Shown piece by piece: positions 33,209 to 42,506 of a DNA stretch of 44,111 nucleotides. Each line of letters opens with the position of its first letter. The first letter of the stretch is position 1. The notes under the pieces were generated by a model that saw only the letters and a program-made list of their open reading frames with translations, searched no databases and was not told the DNA's origin. Both the position numbers and the translations under genes were made by a program. The DNA is from an uncultured Siphonobacter sp. Lineage in GTDB: Bacteria; Bacteroidota; Bacteroidia; Cytophagales; Spirosomataceae. Location of the stretch: NCBI GenBank assembly GCA_913774715.1, contig CAJYHS010000229.1:1-44111 (forward strand). Direction: 5' to 3'.

Positions 33209-34810
33209 TTAATTATATCCAGGATTTTGTTGCAGACCCCAGGATTGTACTTCGTTCAAGGGAATGGGCAGTACGGGAATAGGGTTAACTGATCCCTGAA
33301 TACTGTGGGCCATTGCTGAGGCACGAACCGACGTAGATAACGAATTCATGTACGTTCCGGTACGAACCTGATCCCAGAAGTGCAGAGCTTCCATGCCCAG
33401 TTCCACCCGACGCTCGTGGTAGATCGCGTTCATCAGTGCGGTTCCCGTTACGGAAGCACCGATGGCGGGTAAAGCCGAAGCAGGTGTATTCGCTGGCTCA
33501 TAAGTCATGGTATTTAGCACCGAACCTTTTCCTAATGTCGATTGACGGGCACGAGTGCGAATCTGGTTCAGGATCGTACGGGCTTCACTTTCCATGCCCA
33601 GATGAGCCGCCGCTTCTGCTTTCATCAATAACACATCCGCATAACGCATTTTACGGATGTTCTGTGGCGATTGTGAAGGCGTTGTTGGCTTGACAATCGC
33701 TGCTTTCCGGTTTAGGTAACCCGTTGAGTTTTCAGAAGGGAAGTTAATCACCTGCAAAATGCCCGTGACGATATCACCCGTTTTATAAACCGTTACTCCC
33801 TTGCGGGGATCGTTTGCTTCGAAAGCATCTACCAGACTTTGCGTTGGGTTATTAAAACCCCAGCCCCAGGTATTCCGGTTGTTCTGGATGATGTTATTCT
33901 CCGTTCCTACGCGTTGGATACCCCAGCCAACGTTCGATTCAGCAAATTGAATTTCGAAGATTGACTCGGCGTTATTTTCGCTTTCGTCTTCCTGAATGGC
34001 CGCGTAGTTCGTCGTTAAGCTATACTGACCTGATTTAACGATGGCATCCGTGTAATCATATACCTGCTGCCAGGTATGGTTATTGGTATTATCCGTTCCC
34101 AGCTGGTACATAGTCGCCCGAGCTAAGTAACCGCGGGCAGCCCCTTTCGTTGCACGTCCGGCATCGGCAGCTTCGTACCCATTTTTCTCAGGTAATAAAT
34201 CTAAAGCACGTTTAAAATCAGCTTCGATGAACGCATAAGTTTCACCCAAAGTAGCTCTTTTGCTGGTGCTATATTGAGACGTTTCAACGGGTTTGTCAAA
34301 CAGAGGCAATCCGCCGTACAGACGCAACATATAGAAATAGCAATAGCCACGAATGAAGTGAGCTTCGCCCAACAGACGATTCTTCAGCGTTTCATCAATG
34401 TTAGAATTGGCCAGGTTCTGAATAACCAGGTTGGCCCGGTACACGCCCTGAAACATGTTCTGCCAAACGGCCTGAGCGATGGTATTACTACCATTGGCCC
34501 GCCATTCTTTCAGCTCCTGAAGGGGAGGCATATCGCCCGGCGTACTTCCTTTTTCGGCATCTTCCGAAAGGACATCGCCAAACATCCATTCGTAGTTGTG
34601 GTTGACGTAGTTACCTAGACCGTCGTTTCCTTCGTCATAACCCAACACGTCATAAGCGGCGTTAACGGCCAGAATGGCGTTGTTGGCATCCTGATAGTAG
34701 GTAACGTCGGTATCCTGTCCGAGAGGATCTTTCTGAAGAAAATCGCTACAGCTCTGCATTGTGCCACTCGTAGCCAGCAACAATGCAACTATTTTATATT
34801 TAAATTTCAT
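33209..34810 (-). CDS. SusD-like glycan-binding lipoprotein
   Basis: This 533-residue outer-membrane lipoprotein has a signal ending in MQSC (Cys21). It belongs to the RagB/SusD family: the opening SDFLQKDPLGQ, the TPR-like block ALAVNAAYDVLGY and the repeated aromatic-rich helices (FIRGYCYFYMLRLYGGLPL) are typical. It acts as the lid on the SusC channel and captures glycans. The order susC-susD is the standard one and both run minus, separated only by a 79-base palindrome. With GH26 and SSS downstream, the ligand is probably a beta-mannan fragment. Confidence 0.95.
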   Translation of the reverse strand: MKFKYKIVALLLATSGTMQSCSDFLQKDPLGQDTDVTYYQDANNAILAVNAAYDVLGYDEGNDGLGNYVNHNYEWMFGDVLSEDAEKGSTPGDMPPLQELKEWRANGSNTIAQAVWQNMFQGVYRANLVIQNLANSNIDETLKNRLLGEAHFIRGYCYFYMLRLYGGLPLFDKPVETSQYSTSKRATLGETYAFIEADFKRALDLLPEKNGYEAADAGRATKGAARGYLARATMYQLGTDNTNNHTWQQVYDYTDAIVKSGQYSLTTNYAAIQEDESENNAESIFEIQFAESNVGWGIQRVGTENNIIQNNRNTWGWGFNNPTQSLVDAFEANDPRKGVTVYKTGDIVTGILQVINFPSENSTGYLNRKAAIVKPTTPSQSPQNIRKMRYADVLLMKAEAAAHLGMESEARTILNQIRTRARQSTLGKGSVLNTMTYEPANTPASALPAIGASVTGTALMNAIYHERRVELGMEALHFWDQVRTGTYMNSLSTSVRASAMAHSIQGSVNPIPVLPIPLNEVQSWGLQQNPGYN

Positions 34811-34831
34811 TTTGATCAGTTTACTGTTTTA

Positions 34832-34882
34832 CCGTTTTCAGTTTACAGTTCTTTTTCATTGAAAACTGTAAACCGAAAACTG
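34832..34882. repeat. Palindrome between SusC and SusD
   Basis: Arm 34832-34853 (CCGTTTTCAGTTTACAGTTC...) pairs with arm 34861-34882 (GAAAACTGTAAACCGAAAAC...) at about 18 of 22 positions. It belongs to the same TTTTCAGT word family as the element at 9331-9412. It stands seven bases past the susC stop. Confidence 0.7.
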
Positions 34883-34889
34883 ACAACTA

Positions 34890-37800
34890 CTAGAAATTAA
34901 GCGTCAATCCGGCACGCCAGGTTTGGGGTTGAGGATAGGTTCCTACGTCCACACCAACGGCCAGCGGGTTATAACTGCGGTTGTAACCGTACTCACCAAT
35001 TTCAGGATCCAGCCCTTTGTAACCGGTTACCGTCAGGAGGTTATCTACCGAAACATACGCACGAACGGTCGACATTTTCCAGCGTTCCGTTACCGCTTTA
35101 GGAATGGTGTAACCCAGCGTTACGTTACGCAGACGGAGGTAATCGCCGCTTTGTACGAAACGATCACTGAAACGGTAGTTTGCATTGGCATCTTTCGCCG
35201 TCATGCGAGGCTCCGTTCCACTTGGATTTTCAGCCGTCCAGCGGTTCATACGATCTGGAACTGAATTCCAGAGACCTTGTGAGTTACGCGTGAAATAATC
35301 CAGTGCATTCACTACTTCTACCCCCTGTACTCCCTGGAAGAAGATTTTCAGATCGAAGTTTTTGTACCCTAAATTAGCGTTGAAACCGTAGCTGAAGTTA
35401 GGCGTTGCACTTCCCAGATACACGCGGTCATCACCACTGATTACGCCGTCGCCGTTTGTGTCTACAAAGCGAACATCCCCAGGTCTTGCTACACTTTCAC
35501 CCGTGATTCCGTACGCTGAATTATAAGCATCCGCTTCCGCCTGATTTTGCAGAATGCCATCCGTTTTCAAACCATAGAAGTAAGCAATTTCACGACCTAC
35601 TGAGGTGCGGGTAATGTTACCCCAGTTCCCAATAACGTTCGCTGATTCAATACCAGTTCCACCACCTAAGCTGGTTACTTCATTTTTGATTTTCGTGAAG
35701 TTCACGCCTAAGTCATAACGGAAGTTCCCTACTTCATTGCGATAATTCAGAGCTAATTCAATACCGTTGTTACGCATACTTCCCGCATTCACGTATGGAG
35801 GTCCAACGCCTACGAATACTGGTACTGGCACGCGAACGATCATGTCTGTGGTCGTTTTCACGAAGTAATCGGCAGTCAGACTTAAGCTGTGATTAAAGAA
35901 ATCTGCATCGATACCAATGTTTGAGCTTGTTGTCGTTTCCCACTTCAGGTTAGGGTTACTAGCCATCGTTGGAGCAAACCCTTCCACGATCTGGTTACCA
36001 AATACGTAGCGGTTACCACCCGAAATTGTCGTTACATAGCCGTAGTTATTAGCTGAGTTCTGGTTACCTACCTGACCCCAGCCTGCCCGTAATTTCAGGT
36101 TGCTGATGGTATTAATGTTGGCCATGAAAGGCTCATCGGTAATGTTCCAGCCCGCCGCGAACGAAGGGAACAAGCCCCAGCGATTACTGGGCAGGAAGCG
36201 GGAAGAACCATCGTAGCGTAACGTTGCCGTTAACATATACCGATCATTGTAGCTATAGTTGGCCCGACCAAAGAAAGACAGAATGGATTCGTCCGACTGC
36301 GTACTAGTTACGTTATAACTGTTCGCATTACGGCTCGAAGACAGGTAACGTAAGTCTGCATTTTCGGGAACGTCATATGCCGTGATACCGAAATCAGCAT
36401 AGGTTAACCGTTGTGATTCCGTACCGATCATCCCACCTACGTGATGCTTGCCAAAATCGTTGTCGTAAGTCAGATACGTAGAGGAAACCCACTGCGTTTG
36501 TTCGCCGCGTAATTCCGTCAACTGGCTATTGGCCCGTAATTCCTTAATGTCCAGGAAGAATTCGGGTAAGTATTGTTTGTTATGAATGTTTTTGTAATTC
36601 ACACCAAACTGCGAGCGAAGTTTGAAGTGTTTCAGGAATGAAGCTTCTGCGTAAGCGTTTGCATTCAGCAGGCTTTCATAACCTTTGTTACCCGCCATTT
36701 CGCTGGCCGCCCGAGCCGGGTTGTTTTCCTGCGACACGATGGTACGACCCCAGTTATTCGTTGTGCTATTCCAGGCCGGAGTAATGGGTTCGGCCCGCAG
36801 TGCGGTAGTTAATACTCCAGCGAATAAGTCATTGTTCGTGAACGTCTTGTTCGTACGGGAGAAGGCTCCCGAAATACCACCTGTCAACCAGTTTGTGAAG
36901 GTGTAATCGTTGTTAAAACGCAGGAAGTACTTACGAAGTGAGGAGTTTTTCACAATACCATCCTGACCGAAATACGTTCCCGTCAGGCTATACCGTGACT
37001 TATCCGAACCACCCATTACATTCATCGTGTAATTCTGGATTGAGCCCGACTGCATCACTTCTTTCTGCCAGTCGGTGCCAACCATGTTGGATTGAACGGC
37101 ATTATTTAGCAACTGATATTCCTGACCTGACTGGTCTAATACCGTTCCATCGTTACTATAAGCTTCCAGACGCAGCGTTGCGTACTGAGCTGCGTTCAAC
37201 AGGCTTTGTTTTCTCCAGGCATTCTGAACCCCGGCATAGCCGTCCAGCGTGAATTTCGCCGGACCAGAGCGACCGCGTTTCGTCGTGATTAATACGACCC
37301 CATTCGCTCCGCGAGAACCATAAATAGCCGTCGCCGAAGCATCCTTCAGGATTTCCATAGAAGAAATATCCGTTGGAGCCAGGAAGCTGATGTCTGCCGT
37401 CTGAAAACCGTCGACTACGTACAAAGGATCGGAGTTATTGATGGTACCCACGCCCCGAATCCGAATCCGGCTGGCACCACCCGGCTCACCGGAGTTAGCC
37501 GTTACGTCCACCCCTGCTACGCGGCCTTGCAGAGCCTGCGTTACGTTAGGCGTAGCGATCTGCGTTAACTGTTCCGACTTTACTGAAGCCACTGATCCGG
37601 TCAGGTCACTCTTGCGAGCCGAACCGTAACCAATCACTACTACTTCGTCTAAAGCCTTCGTGTCCGACGCCAGCACAATTGCATAGGTAGATTCAGAGGT
37701 TAGTGGGATTTCTTTGGCCTGCATCCCTACAAAGGATACCACCAGCGTAGTGCCATTGGCAGGAACATTCAGGGTGAAACGGCCTTCAGCGTTGGTGTTC

Positions 37801-37964
37801 GTTCCAACCGTAGTGCCTTTCACTGAAATACTGACTCCGGGTAATAATTCGCCTTTTTCATCGGCGACTGTTCCGGAGATGCTCCTGGTCTGAGCATACA
37901 GGTTTCCGATGCTCCCCAGGAGAAAGCACACGGTGAAGATTACATAAAGCTTCAATAGTCTCAT
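34890..37964 (-). CDS. SusC-like TonB-linked outer-membrane transporter
   Basis: This 1024-residue receptor has a signal peptide (1-25), a carboxypeptidase-regulatory-like domain (about 27-110, with GTVADEKGELLPGVSISVKG), the SusC plug box LDEVVVIGYGSARKSDLTGS and a long C-terminal barrel that ends in an aromatic strand (TWRAGLTLNF). It imports oligosaccharides across the outer membrane with the adjacent SusD. It is the first gene of the mannan block and has its own promoter box. Function in mannan uptake is inferred from the downstream GH26. Confidence 0.96.
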   Translation of the reverse strand: MRLLKLYVIFTVCFLLGSIGNLYAQTRSISGTVADEKGELLPGVSISVKGTTVGTNTNAEGRFTLNVPANGTTLVVSFVGMQAKEIPLTSESTYAIVLASDTKALDEVVVIGYGSARKSDLTGSVASVKSEQLTQIATPNVTQALQGRVAGVDVTANSGEPGGASRIRIRGVGTINNSDPLYVVDGFQTADISFLAPTDISSMEILKDASATAIYGSRGANGVVLITTKRGRSGPAKFTLDGYAGVQNAWRKQSLLNAAQYATLRLEAYSNDGTVLDQSGQEYQLLNNAVQSNMVGTDWQKEVMQSGSIQNYTMNVMGGSDKSRYSLTGTYFGQDGIVKNSSLRKYFLRFNNDYTFTNWLTGGISGAFSRTNKTFTNNDLFAGVLTTALRAEPITPAWNSTTNNWGRTIVSQENNPARAASEMAGNKGYESLLNANAYAEASFLKHFKLRSQFGVNYKNIHNKQYLPEFFLDIKELRANSQLTELRGEQTQWVSSTYLTYDNDFGKHHVGGMIGTESQRLTYADFGITAYDVPENADLRYLSSSRNANSYNVTSTQSDESILSFFGRANYSYNDRYMLTATLRYDGSSRFLPSNRWGLFPSFAAGWNITDEPFMANINTISNLKLRAGWGQVGNQNSANNYGYVTTISGGNRYVFGNQIVEGFAPTMASNPNLKWETTTSSNIGIDADFFNHSLSLTADYFVKTTTDMIVRVPVPVFVGVGPPYVNAGSMRNNGIELALNYRNEVGNFRYDLGVNFTKIKNEVTSLGGGTGIESANVIGNWGNITRTSVGREIAYFYGLKTDGILQNQAEADAYNSAYGITGESVARPGDVRFVDTNGDGVISGDDRVYLGSATPNFSYGFNANLGYKNFDLKIFFQGVQGVEVVNALDYFTRNSQGLWNSVPDRMNRWTAENPSGTEPRMTAKDANANYRFSDRFVQSGDYLRLRNVTLGYTIPKAVTERWKMSTVRAYVSVDNLLTVTGYKGLDPEIGEYGYNRSYNPLAVGVDVGTYPQPQTWRAGLTLNF

Positions 37965-37983
37965 AAGGTCAATTTTTTCGCAA

Positions 37984-38014
37984 CAAAATTATGTTTCAAT
38001 CTTAGCAGACCAAT
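37984..38014 (-). promoter_or_regulatory. Promoter of the mannan locus (susC)
   Basis: On the minus strand, ATTG (38011-38014), a 19-base spacer and TAATTTTG (37984-37991) match TTTG/TAnnTTTG with one mismatch in the -33 box. The -7 box lies 19 bases before the susC ATG. The divergent AraC gene shares this 259-base AT-rich region, which is a natural place for its operators. Confidence 0.6.
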
Positions 38015-38187
38015 AATACTATTTTATCATTTTTTGCAACAGATCTATATTTTTATCAGTCATAAATTATCATATAATATTGATTAATTGCTAAATTGAG
38101 TACTTATGGAAGTATTTTTCTTTGATTATTATAATCAAATCCACTATTAAATCTATCTTTGCTATAATACTATGTTATCACCTCTAT

Positions 38188-38219
38188 TTTGTTATTATAC
38201 AAAACCTATTTTAACTTTG
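38188..38219 (+). promoter_or_regulatory. Promoter of the AraC gene, with almost no leader
   Basis: TTTG (38188-38191), a 20-base spacer and TAACTTTG (38212-38219) are a full match to the Bacteroidota consensus. The ATG at 38224 starts five bases after the final G, the same geometry as at 3719-3724. The mRNA should begin on or beside the start codon. Confidence 0.7.
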
Positions 38220-38223
38220 CTCT

Positions 38224-39096
38224 ATGAGTAACATTTATAGGGAGATTACCCCTCTTACTCAGCATGACTGCTTTACGCTTTTCGCCCGGGTCAAGTCAGA
38301 TTTTGACTTCCCGCTTCATTATCACGATGAATTTGAGTTGAATTTTATCGCTCACGGTGAAGGCATTAAGCGAATTATCGGCGATCATTCCGATGTTATT
38401 GAAAACCTGGAGTTGGTATTAGTAGGCAGTAATTTGCCTCATGGATGGTTTAACCACCAATGCCCCAATAAGGCGATTCGGGAAATTACGATCCAGTTTC
38501 ACCGGGACTTGTTTGACGAGAGATTATTACGTCGTAATCAGTTAAGTTTCATTCGGGTATTACTCGAACGAGCGTCTAAAGGGGTCTTATTCTCCCGCGA
38601 AACGATTGAAGCGGTGCGGCCCCGGCTGGAAGCCCTGACCCAGAAGAGCGGATTTGATTCTGTACTGGATTTGATGTCCATTTTACACGATCTGTCCATC
38701 TCGCGAAACATGCGGACTTTGTCGAATGCCTCGTTTACGAACGATACCATTCACTATAATAGTCGCCGAATTGAGAAAGCCTTTGAGTACATGCAGGGGA
38801 ATTACGAAAAGAAAATTACTCTTGCCGATGTTGCTAAAGTGGCCAATATGCCGGAAGTTTCTTTCAGCCGATTTATAAAAAGAAGTACTGGTAAAACGTT
38901 TATAGATAGTTTAAATGAAATCAGGCTGGGGCATGCTTCCCGCATGTTGATCGATACCTCCCAAACCATTGCGGAAGTATCTTATAAATGCGGATTTAAT
39001 AACCTTTCCTATTTCAATCGAACGTTTCTGAAGAAGAATGGATGTACCCCGCGGGAATTCAGAAGTAATTATTCCGGGTCTCGGGTATTTGTGTAA
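38224..39096 (+). CDS. AraC-family regulator, probably of the mannan locus
   Basis: This 290-residue cytosolic regulator has an N-terminal cupin sensor domain (LHYHDEFELNFIAHGEG and VGSNLPHGWFN with the usual His set) and a C-terminal AraC DNA-binding domain (about 185-285, with LADVAKVANMPEVSFSRFIK and FNNLSYFNRTFLKKNGCTPREFR). It is divergent from susC across an AT-rich gap, which suggests it controls the mannan block. It could also control the GMC dehydrogenase genes that follow it in the same direction. The ligand is likely a sugar, unproven. Confidence 0.9.
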   Translation: MSNIYREITPLTQHDCFTLFARVKSDFDFPLHYHDEFELNFIAHGEGIKRIIGDHSDVIENLELVLVGSNLPHGWFNHQCPNKAIREITIQFHRDLFDERLLRRNQLSFIRVLLERASKGVLFSRETIEAVRPRLEALTQKSGFDSVLDLMSILHDLSISRNMRTLSNASFTNDTIHYNSRRIEKAFEYMQGNYEKKITLADVAKVANMPEVSFSRFIKRSTGKTFIDSLNEIRLGHASRMLIDTSQTIAEVSYKCGFNNLSYFNRTFLKKNGCTPREFRSNYSGSRVFV

Positions 39097-39201
39097 GGAA
39101 ATCCGCTTTAAAAGGTGATTTCCAGACGAGCAATTCTGGTTATATTCGAACGTTCAATACTTCCTCTAAACGCTATATTACATTCATTAACTCCTTTACT
39201 T

Positions 39202-39741
39202 GTGGAAAGACGAATTGCCCTTAAAAACATGGCCGTCGCCTTTGGCGGTCTGCTGAGCCTTCCCTCCTGGGCTCAGAACTGGACGACGGAGTCCGTGGCT
39301 GCATCGACAGCAGGCCACTCCTTCCTCTCCGCTGCCGATGATGCTCTGCTCGCAGAAATCGCGGAAACAATTATTCCCGAAACGGATATTCCGGGAGCTA
39401 AAAGTCTGGGCGTTCATACCTACATTCAGAAAATCGTGAAAGATTGCATGGATACACAGGCTCAGGATGCTCTGGAAAATGGCCTGTATACGGTTGGTGA
39501 TATTTCCAGGAAAAGCAAAGGTAAGGACTTCGTAGCGATGAATCAGGCCGAACGGACTTCTTTCCTCAATGAGTTACTCACACAGGGTGCCGATGAAGAA
39601 ACGAAGACATTTTACAACCTCGTGAAAACGCTGACGATCAAAGGTTTCACTACTTCGGAGTATTACCTTACCAATGTAGCTCATTACCAGCTTGTACCAG
39701 GCTTTTACCACGGATGCGTCCCCATTTCAACTAGCAAATAA
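39202..39741 (+). CDS. Gluconate 2-dehydrogenase subunit 3-family protein with Tat signal
   Basis: This 179-residue protein matches the small subunit of membrane-bound GMC sugar dehydrogenases (Gluconate_2-dh3). I start it at a GTG (39202), giving VERRIALKNMAVAFGGLLSL, a twin-arginine signal with RR followed by a hydrophobic stretch and cleavage near WAQ. The mature part has the family block LLAEIAETIIPETDIPGAKSLGV and FTTSEYYLTNVAHYQLVPGFYHGC. It lies seven bases before the large catalytic subunit. In characterised FAD glucose dehydrogenases this subunit acts as an export partner for the catalytic subunit. Confidence 0.85.
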   Translation: MERRIALKNMAVAFGGLLSLPSWAQNWTTESVAASTAGHSFLSAADDALLAEIAETIIPETDIPGAKSLGVHTYIQKIVKDCMDTQAQDALENGLYTVGDISRKSKGKDFVAMNQAERTSFLNELLTQGADEETKTFYNLVKTLTIKGFTTSEYYLTNVAHYQLVPGFYHGCVPISTSK

Positions 39742-39748
39742 CGACAGT

Positions 39749-41455
39749 ATGTATATTCAGAAAACAGCAGCGGGTAACCAGTTCGATGCCATCGTTATTG
39801 GTTCGGGGATCAGCGGAGGCTGGGCTGCCAAAGAGTTAACCAAACACGGGCTTAAAACCTTAGTGCTGGAACGCGGACGCGACGTGAAGCACATTACCGA
39901 TTACCCCACGGGCGTGATGAACCCCTGGGAATTTGAACACCGCAATCAGCTCCCTCTGGATGTAAAACAGGCTAATCCGGTGGTAAGCAAGTGTTATGCT
40001 TTTTACGAAGGAACCACCCATTTTTTCGTAAAAGACGCCGAACATCCTTACGTGCAGGAAAAGCCTTTCGACTGGATTCGGGGCTATCAGGTAGGCGGAA
40101 AATCGTTACTCTGGGCTCGGCAAACGCAACGCTGGAGCGACCTGGATTTTGAAGGGCCAGCCCGTGATGGTTTCGCCGTAGACTGGCCCATTCGCTACGC
40201 TGATCTGGCTCCCTGGTATAGTTACGTAGAGAAATTCGCCGGAATTTCAGGTAACAAAGATGGCTTACCCCAGTTACCCGACGGTGAATTCCAGAAACCG
40301 CATGAAATGAACTGTGCAGAGACCTATTTCCAGAAGGCTATTGCCAGTAAATATAAAGATCGTCAGGTCATTCAAGGTCGTTGTGCTCACTTGACTGAAC
40401 CCAAGGACATTCACTTTCAACAAGGCCGTGCTCAGTGTCAGCACCGCACCATTTGCGAGCGGGGTTGTCCGTTTGGAGGATACTTCAGCAGTAATGCATC
40501 GACAATTCCCTGGGCAATGAAGACTGGAAAAATGACACTCCGTCCCGATTCCGTGGTTCATTCCATCATTTACGATGAGAAAAAAGGGAAAGCAACGGGC
40601 GTTCGTGTAGTGGATGCAAATACGAAAAAAATGACGGAGTACTACGCTCGCATCATCTTCGTAAACGCAGCAGCTCTGAACACCAACCTGATTCTGTTGA
40701 ATTCTACTTCTAATCGTTTCCCCAATGGTTTAGGTAATGACAGCGGTGTATTAGGTAAATACGTAGCTTTCCATAACTACCGGGCTACGATTTCGGCCCA
40801 ATATGATGGTGATCTGGATTCCACTACGGCAGGTCGTCGTCCGAACAGCCCTTATATTCCCCGTTTCCGGAATTTACATAAACAGGAAACCAACTTCCTT
40901 CGCGGGTATGCGGCTGGTTTCAACGCGGGCCGTAGCACGTATACCAATAACGAAGGCATCGGTGCGGACCTGAAGAAAAACCTGCTGAATCCCTCCTGGG
41001 GCGGCTGGCACGTCGGTTCTCACATGATGGGCGAAACCATTCCGAAAGAGAACAGTACGGTTAGTCTGGATGGAACGTTGAAAGATCCCTTTGGTATTCC
41101 TCAGCTCAAAGTCAACATGTTCTATGATGATAATGATGAGAAAATGATGAAAGATTTCTTCGAACAGTTCACGGAAATGTACGAAGCAGCGGGTTTCAAA
41201 AACATCAAAACCAGAGATTCGAAACAGGCTCCGGGTCTGGATATTCACGAGATGGGCGGAGCACGTATGGGTAAAGATCCCAAAACGTCGATGTTGAACA
41301 AGTGGAATCAGTTACATGCCTGTACCAACGTTTTCGTAACGGATGGAGCATCGATGACTTCTACGTCAACGCAAAACCCTTCGCTAACGTACATGGCGAT
41401 GACCGCTCGTGCGGTTGATTACGCAGTAAAGGAAATGAAGAAGAAAAATTTATAG
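39749..41455 (+). CDS. GMC-family FAD-dependent sugar dehydrogenase, catalytic subunit
   Basis: This 568-residue flavoenzyme of the glucose-methanol-choline oxidoreductase family oxidises an alcohol or sugar. The FAD motif is IGSGISGGWAAKEL (about 17-30), with the ERG acidic end, and a GMC signature near VGGKSLLWARQTQRW. Catalytic His500 lies in DIHEMGGARMG and Asn543 in TSTQNPSLTYMA. Cysteines in RAQCQHRTICERGCPFGGYF may form a 3Fe-4S or related cluster, as in FAD glucose dehydrogenase. It has no signal peptide of its own, so export probably depends on the Tat-signal small subunit upstream. No cytochrome subunit is in view. The start is ATG 39749; the upstream frame overlaps the small subunit. 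Confidence 0.92.
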   Translation: MYIQKTAAGNQFDAIVIGSGISGGWAAKELTKHGLKTLVLERGRDVKHITDYPTGVMNPWEFEHRNQLPLDVKQANPVVSKCYAFYEGTTHFFVKDAEHPYVQEKPFDWIRGYQVGGKSLLWARQTQRWSDLDFEGPARDGFAVDWPIRYADLAPWYSYVEKFAGISGNKDGLPQLPDGEFQKPHEMNCAETYFQKAIASKYKDRQVIQGRCAHLTEPKDIHFQQGRAQCQHRTICERGCPFGGYFSSNASTIPWAMKTGKMTLRPDSVVHSIIYDEKKGKATGVRVVDANTKKMTEYYARIIFVNAAALNTNLILLNSTSNRFPNGLGNDSGVLGKYVAFHNYRATISAQYDGDLDSTTAGRRPNSPYIPRFRNLHKQETNFLRGYAAGFNAGRSTYTNNEGIGADLKKNLLNPSWGGWHVGSHMMGETIPKENSTVSLDGTLKDPFGIPQLKVNMFYDDNDEKMMKDFFEQFTEMYEAAGFKNIKTRDSKQAPGLDIHEMGGARMGKDPKTSMLNKWNQLHACTNVFVTDGASMTSTSTQNPSLTYMAMTARAVDYAVKEMKKKNL

Positions 41456-41477
41456 TCTGAGTGTTTGAATAAAGCAG

Positions 41478-41510
41478 AAAGGCTTCCGATAGATTTCGGA
41501 AGCCTTTTTT
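41478..41510 (+). terminator. Intrinsic terminator after the GMC gene
   Basis: A 12-bp stem (41478-41489 with 41496-41507, core AAGGCTTCCGA) is followed by T's. It stands 22 bases past the GMC stop, between convergent genes. Confidence 0.85.
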
Positions 41511-41533
41511 ATCAATAGCCTTACTTTCTCACA

Positions 41534-42445
41534 TTACTTTTTCCGAATAATAATCGCATTACTCACTGGACGTTCGCCGAGGTGATCGAACATCTTATTA
41601 TCGGATGGCATATTGACAACACCCTTATATGACTGCCCTGAAATAACCATCGTTGTCGATCCTCCTCCGTCAAGATTCACTGCATTTTCACAGCGGAATT
41701 GTTTCAACAGAAAAGCCAGTTCATGTAACGACAAGCCTTCCGCCTGCGTACTCCGACCATCGGCAGTCAACAAAATCAAATGTTTTTCCTTGGTAATACA
41801 GGCTGCCGTTCGGGGATGACGATTATCGTTAAACGCATTCTTCTGCAAGGGTACTATCTCTCCTTTCCATACCAATAAAGGCCCGGTGACCATCACATTC
41901 GGAGCACTTAACTTTTTATCCCAGCCGTATTGCCTGCCGGGATCAGGAACGGGAGCCTTTTCGATAGTAATCTTCCGTTTACGAATGGTAATGGCGGCCT
42001 GCTTGTGTTCCATTAATGGTTTCCCAGAAGCGTAGAAAGTACTGTCCAGTACTACTCCATCCACTTTAATCCGATCTTCTGACCCTTTTTGCTTAACAAA
42101 AAAGAAGGTACCATTTATTGCGGCCAAGGCTCCGGCTTTGGTCAACAACTCACTGGTAGGCATCAGCTTCCGAACCGTATCTCCAGGCGTATCGGCTGAT
42201 ACCATGCCAAAGGTAACCCGCCGATTTTTCAACTTCGTATCCAGAATATTAATGTTCTGATTGGATTGAAATAACTCTTTTTCTTTCAAATGCGTATGCT
42301 TCCAGGTTACGCCAGGGGCCACATCCAGAAAACTCCAGGTAGCTTTTAGTAAAGCCACGGAGTCGGATGAAAAGGAATGCTGAGCCTTGGCCGGAATAAC
42401 GGCCAGCATGATCCAGAATAAAATGAGTAATGAGATAGATTTCAT
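41534..42445 (-). CDS. NAGPA-domain phosphodiester glycosidase-like protein, secreted
   Basis: This 303-residue protein has a signal peptide (starting MKSISLLILFWIMLAVIPA and ending at AKAQ) and a phosphodiester glycosidase (NAGPA) domain. The signature is NLDGGGSTTMV near the C-terminal part, with the supporting NGTFFF and TADGRST segments. The mammalian founding enzyme uncovers mannose-6-phosphate by removing GlcNAc; bacterial ones act on other sugar phosphodiesters, possibly in wall polymers. Its substrate here is unknown. The start ATG 42445 gives a regular signal peptide. It is single and convergent with the GMC gene. Confidence 0.85.
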   Translation of the reverse strand: MKSISLLILFWIMLAVIPAKAQHSFSSDSVALLKATWSFLDVAPGVTWKHTHLKEKELFQSNQNINILDTKLKNRRVTFGMVSADTPGDTVRKLMPTSELLTKAGALAAINGTFFFVKQKGSEDRIKVDGVVLDSTFYASGKPLMEHKQAAITIRKRKITIEKAPVPDPGRQYGWDKKLSAPNVMVTGPLLVWKGEIVPLQKNAFNDNRHPRTAACITKEKHLILLTADGRSTQAEGLSLHELAFLLKQFRCENAVNLDGGGSTTMVISGQSYKGVVNMPSDNKMFDHLGERPVSNAIIIRKK

Positions 42446-42506
42446 GGCGGTACTAGCTATTGTACATACATAGGTAACTCCAAAATGATCAGGATTCGTA
42501 TAAAAC

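Noticed and set aside
36685-37252. Several plus-strand open frames inside susC
   Set aside because: They are antisense shadows of a long, well-recognised gene and have no recognisable domains.
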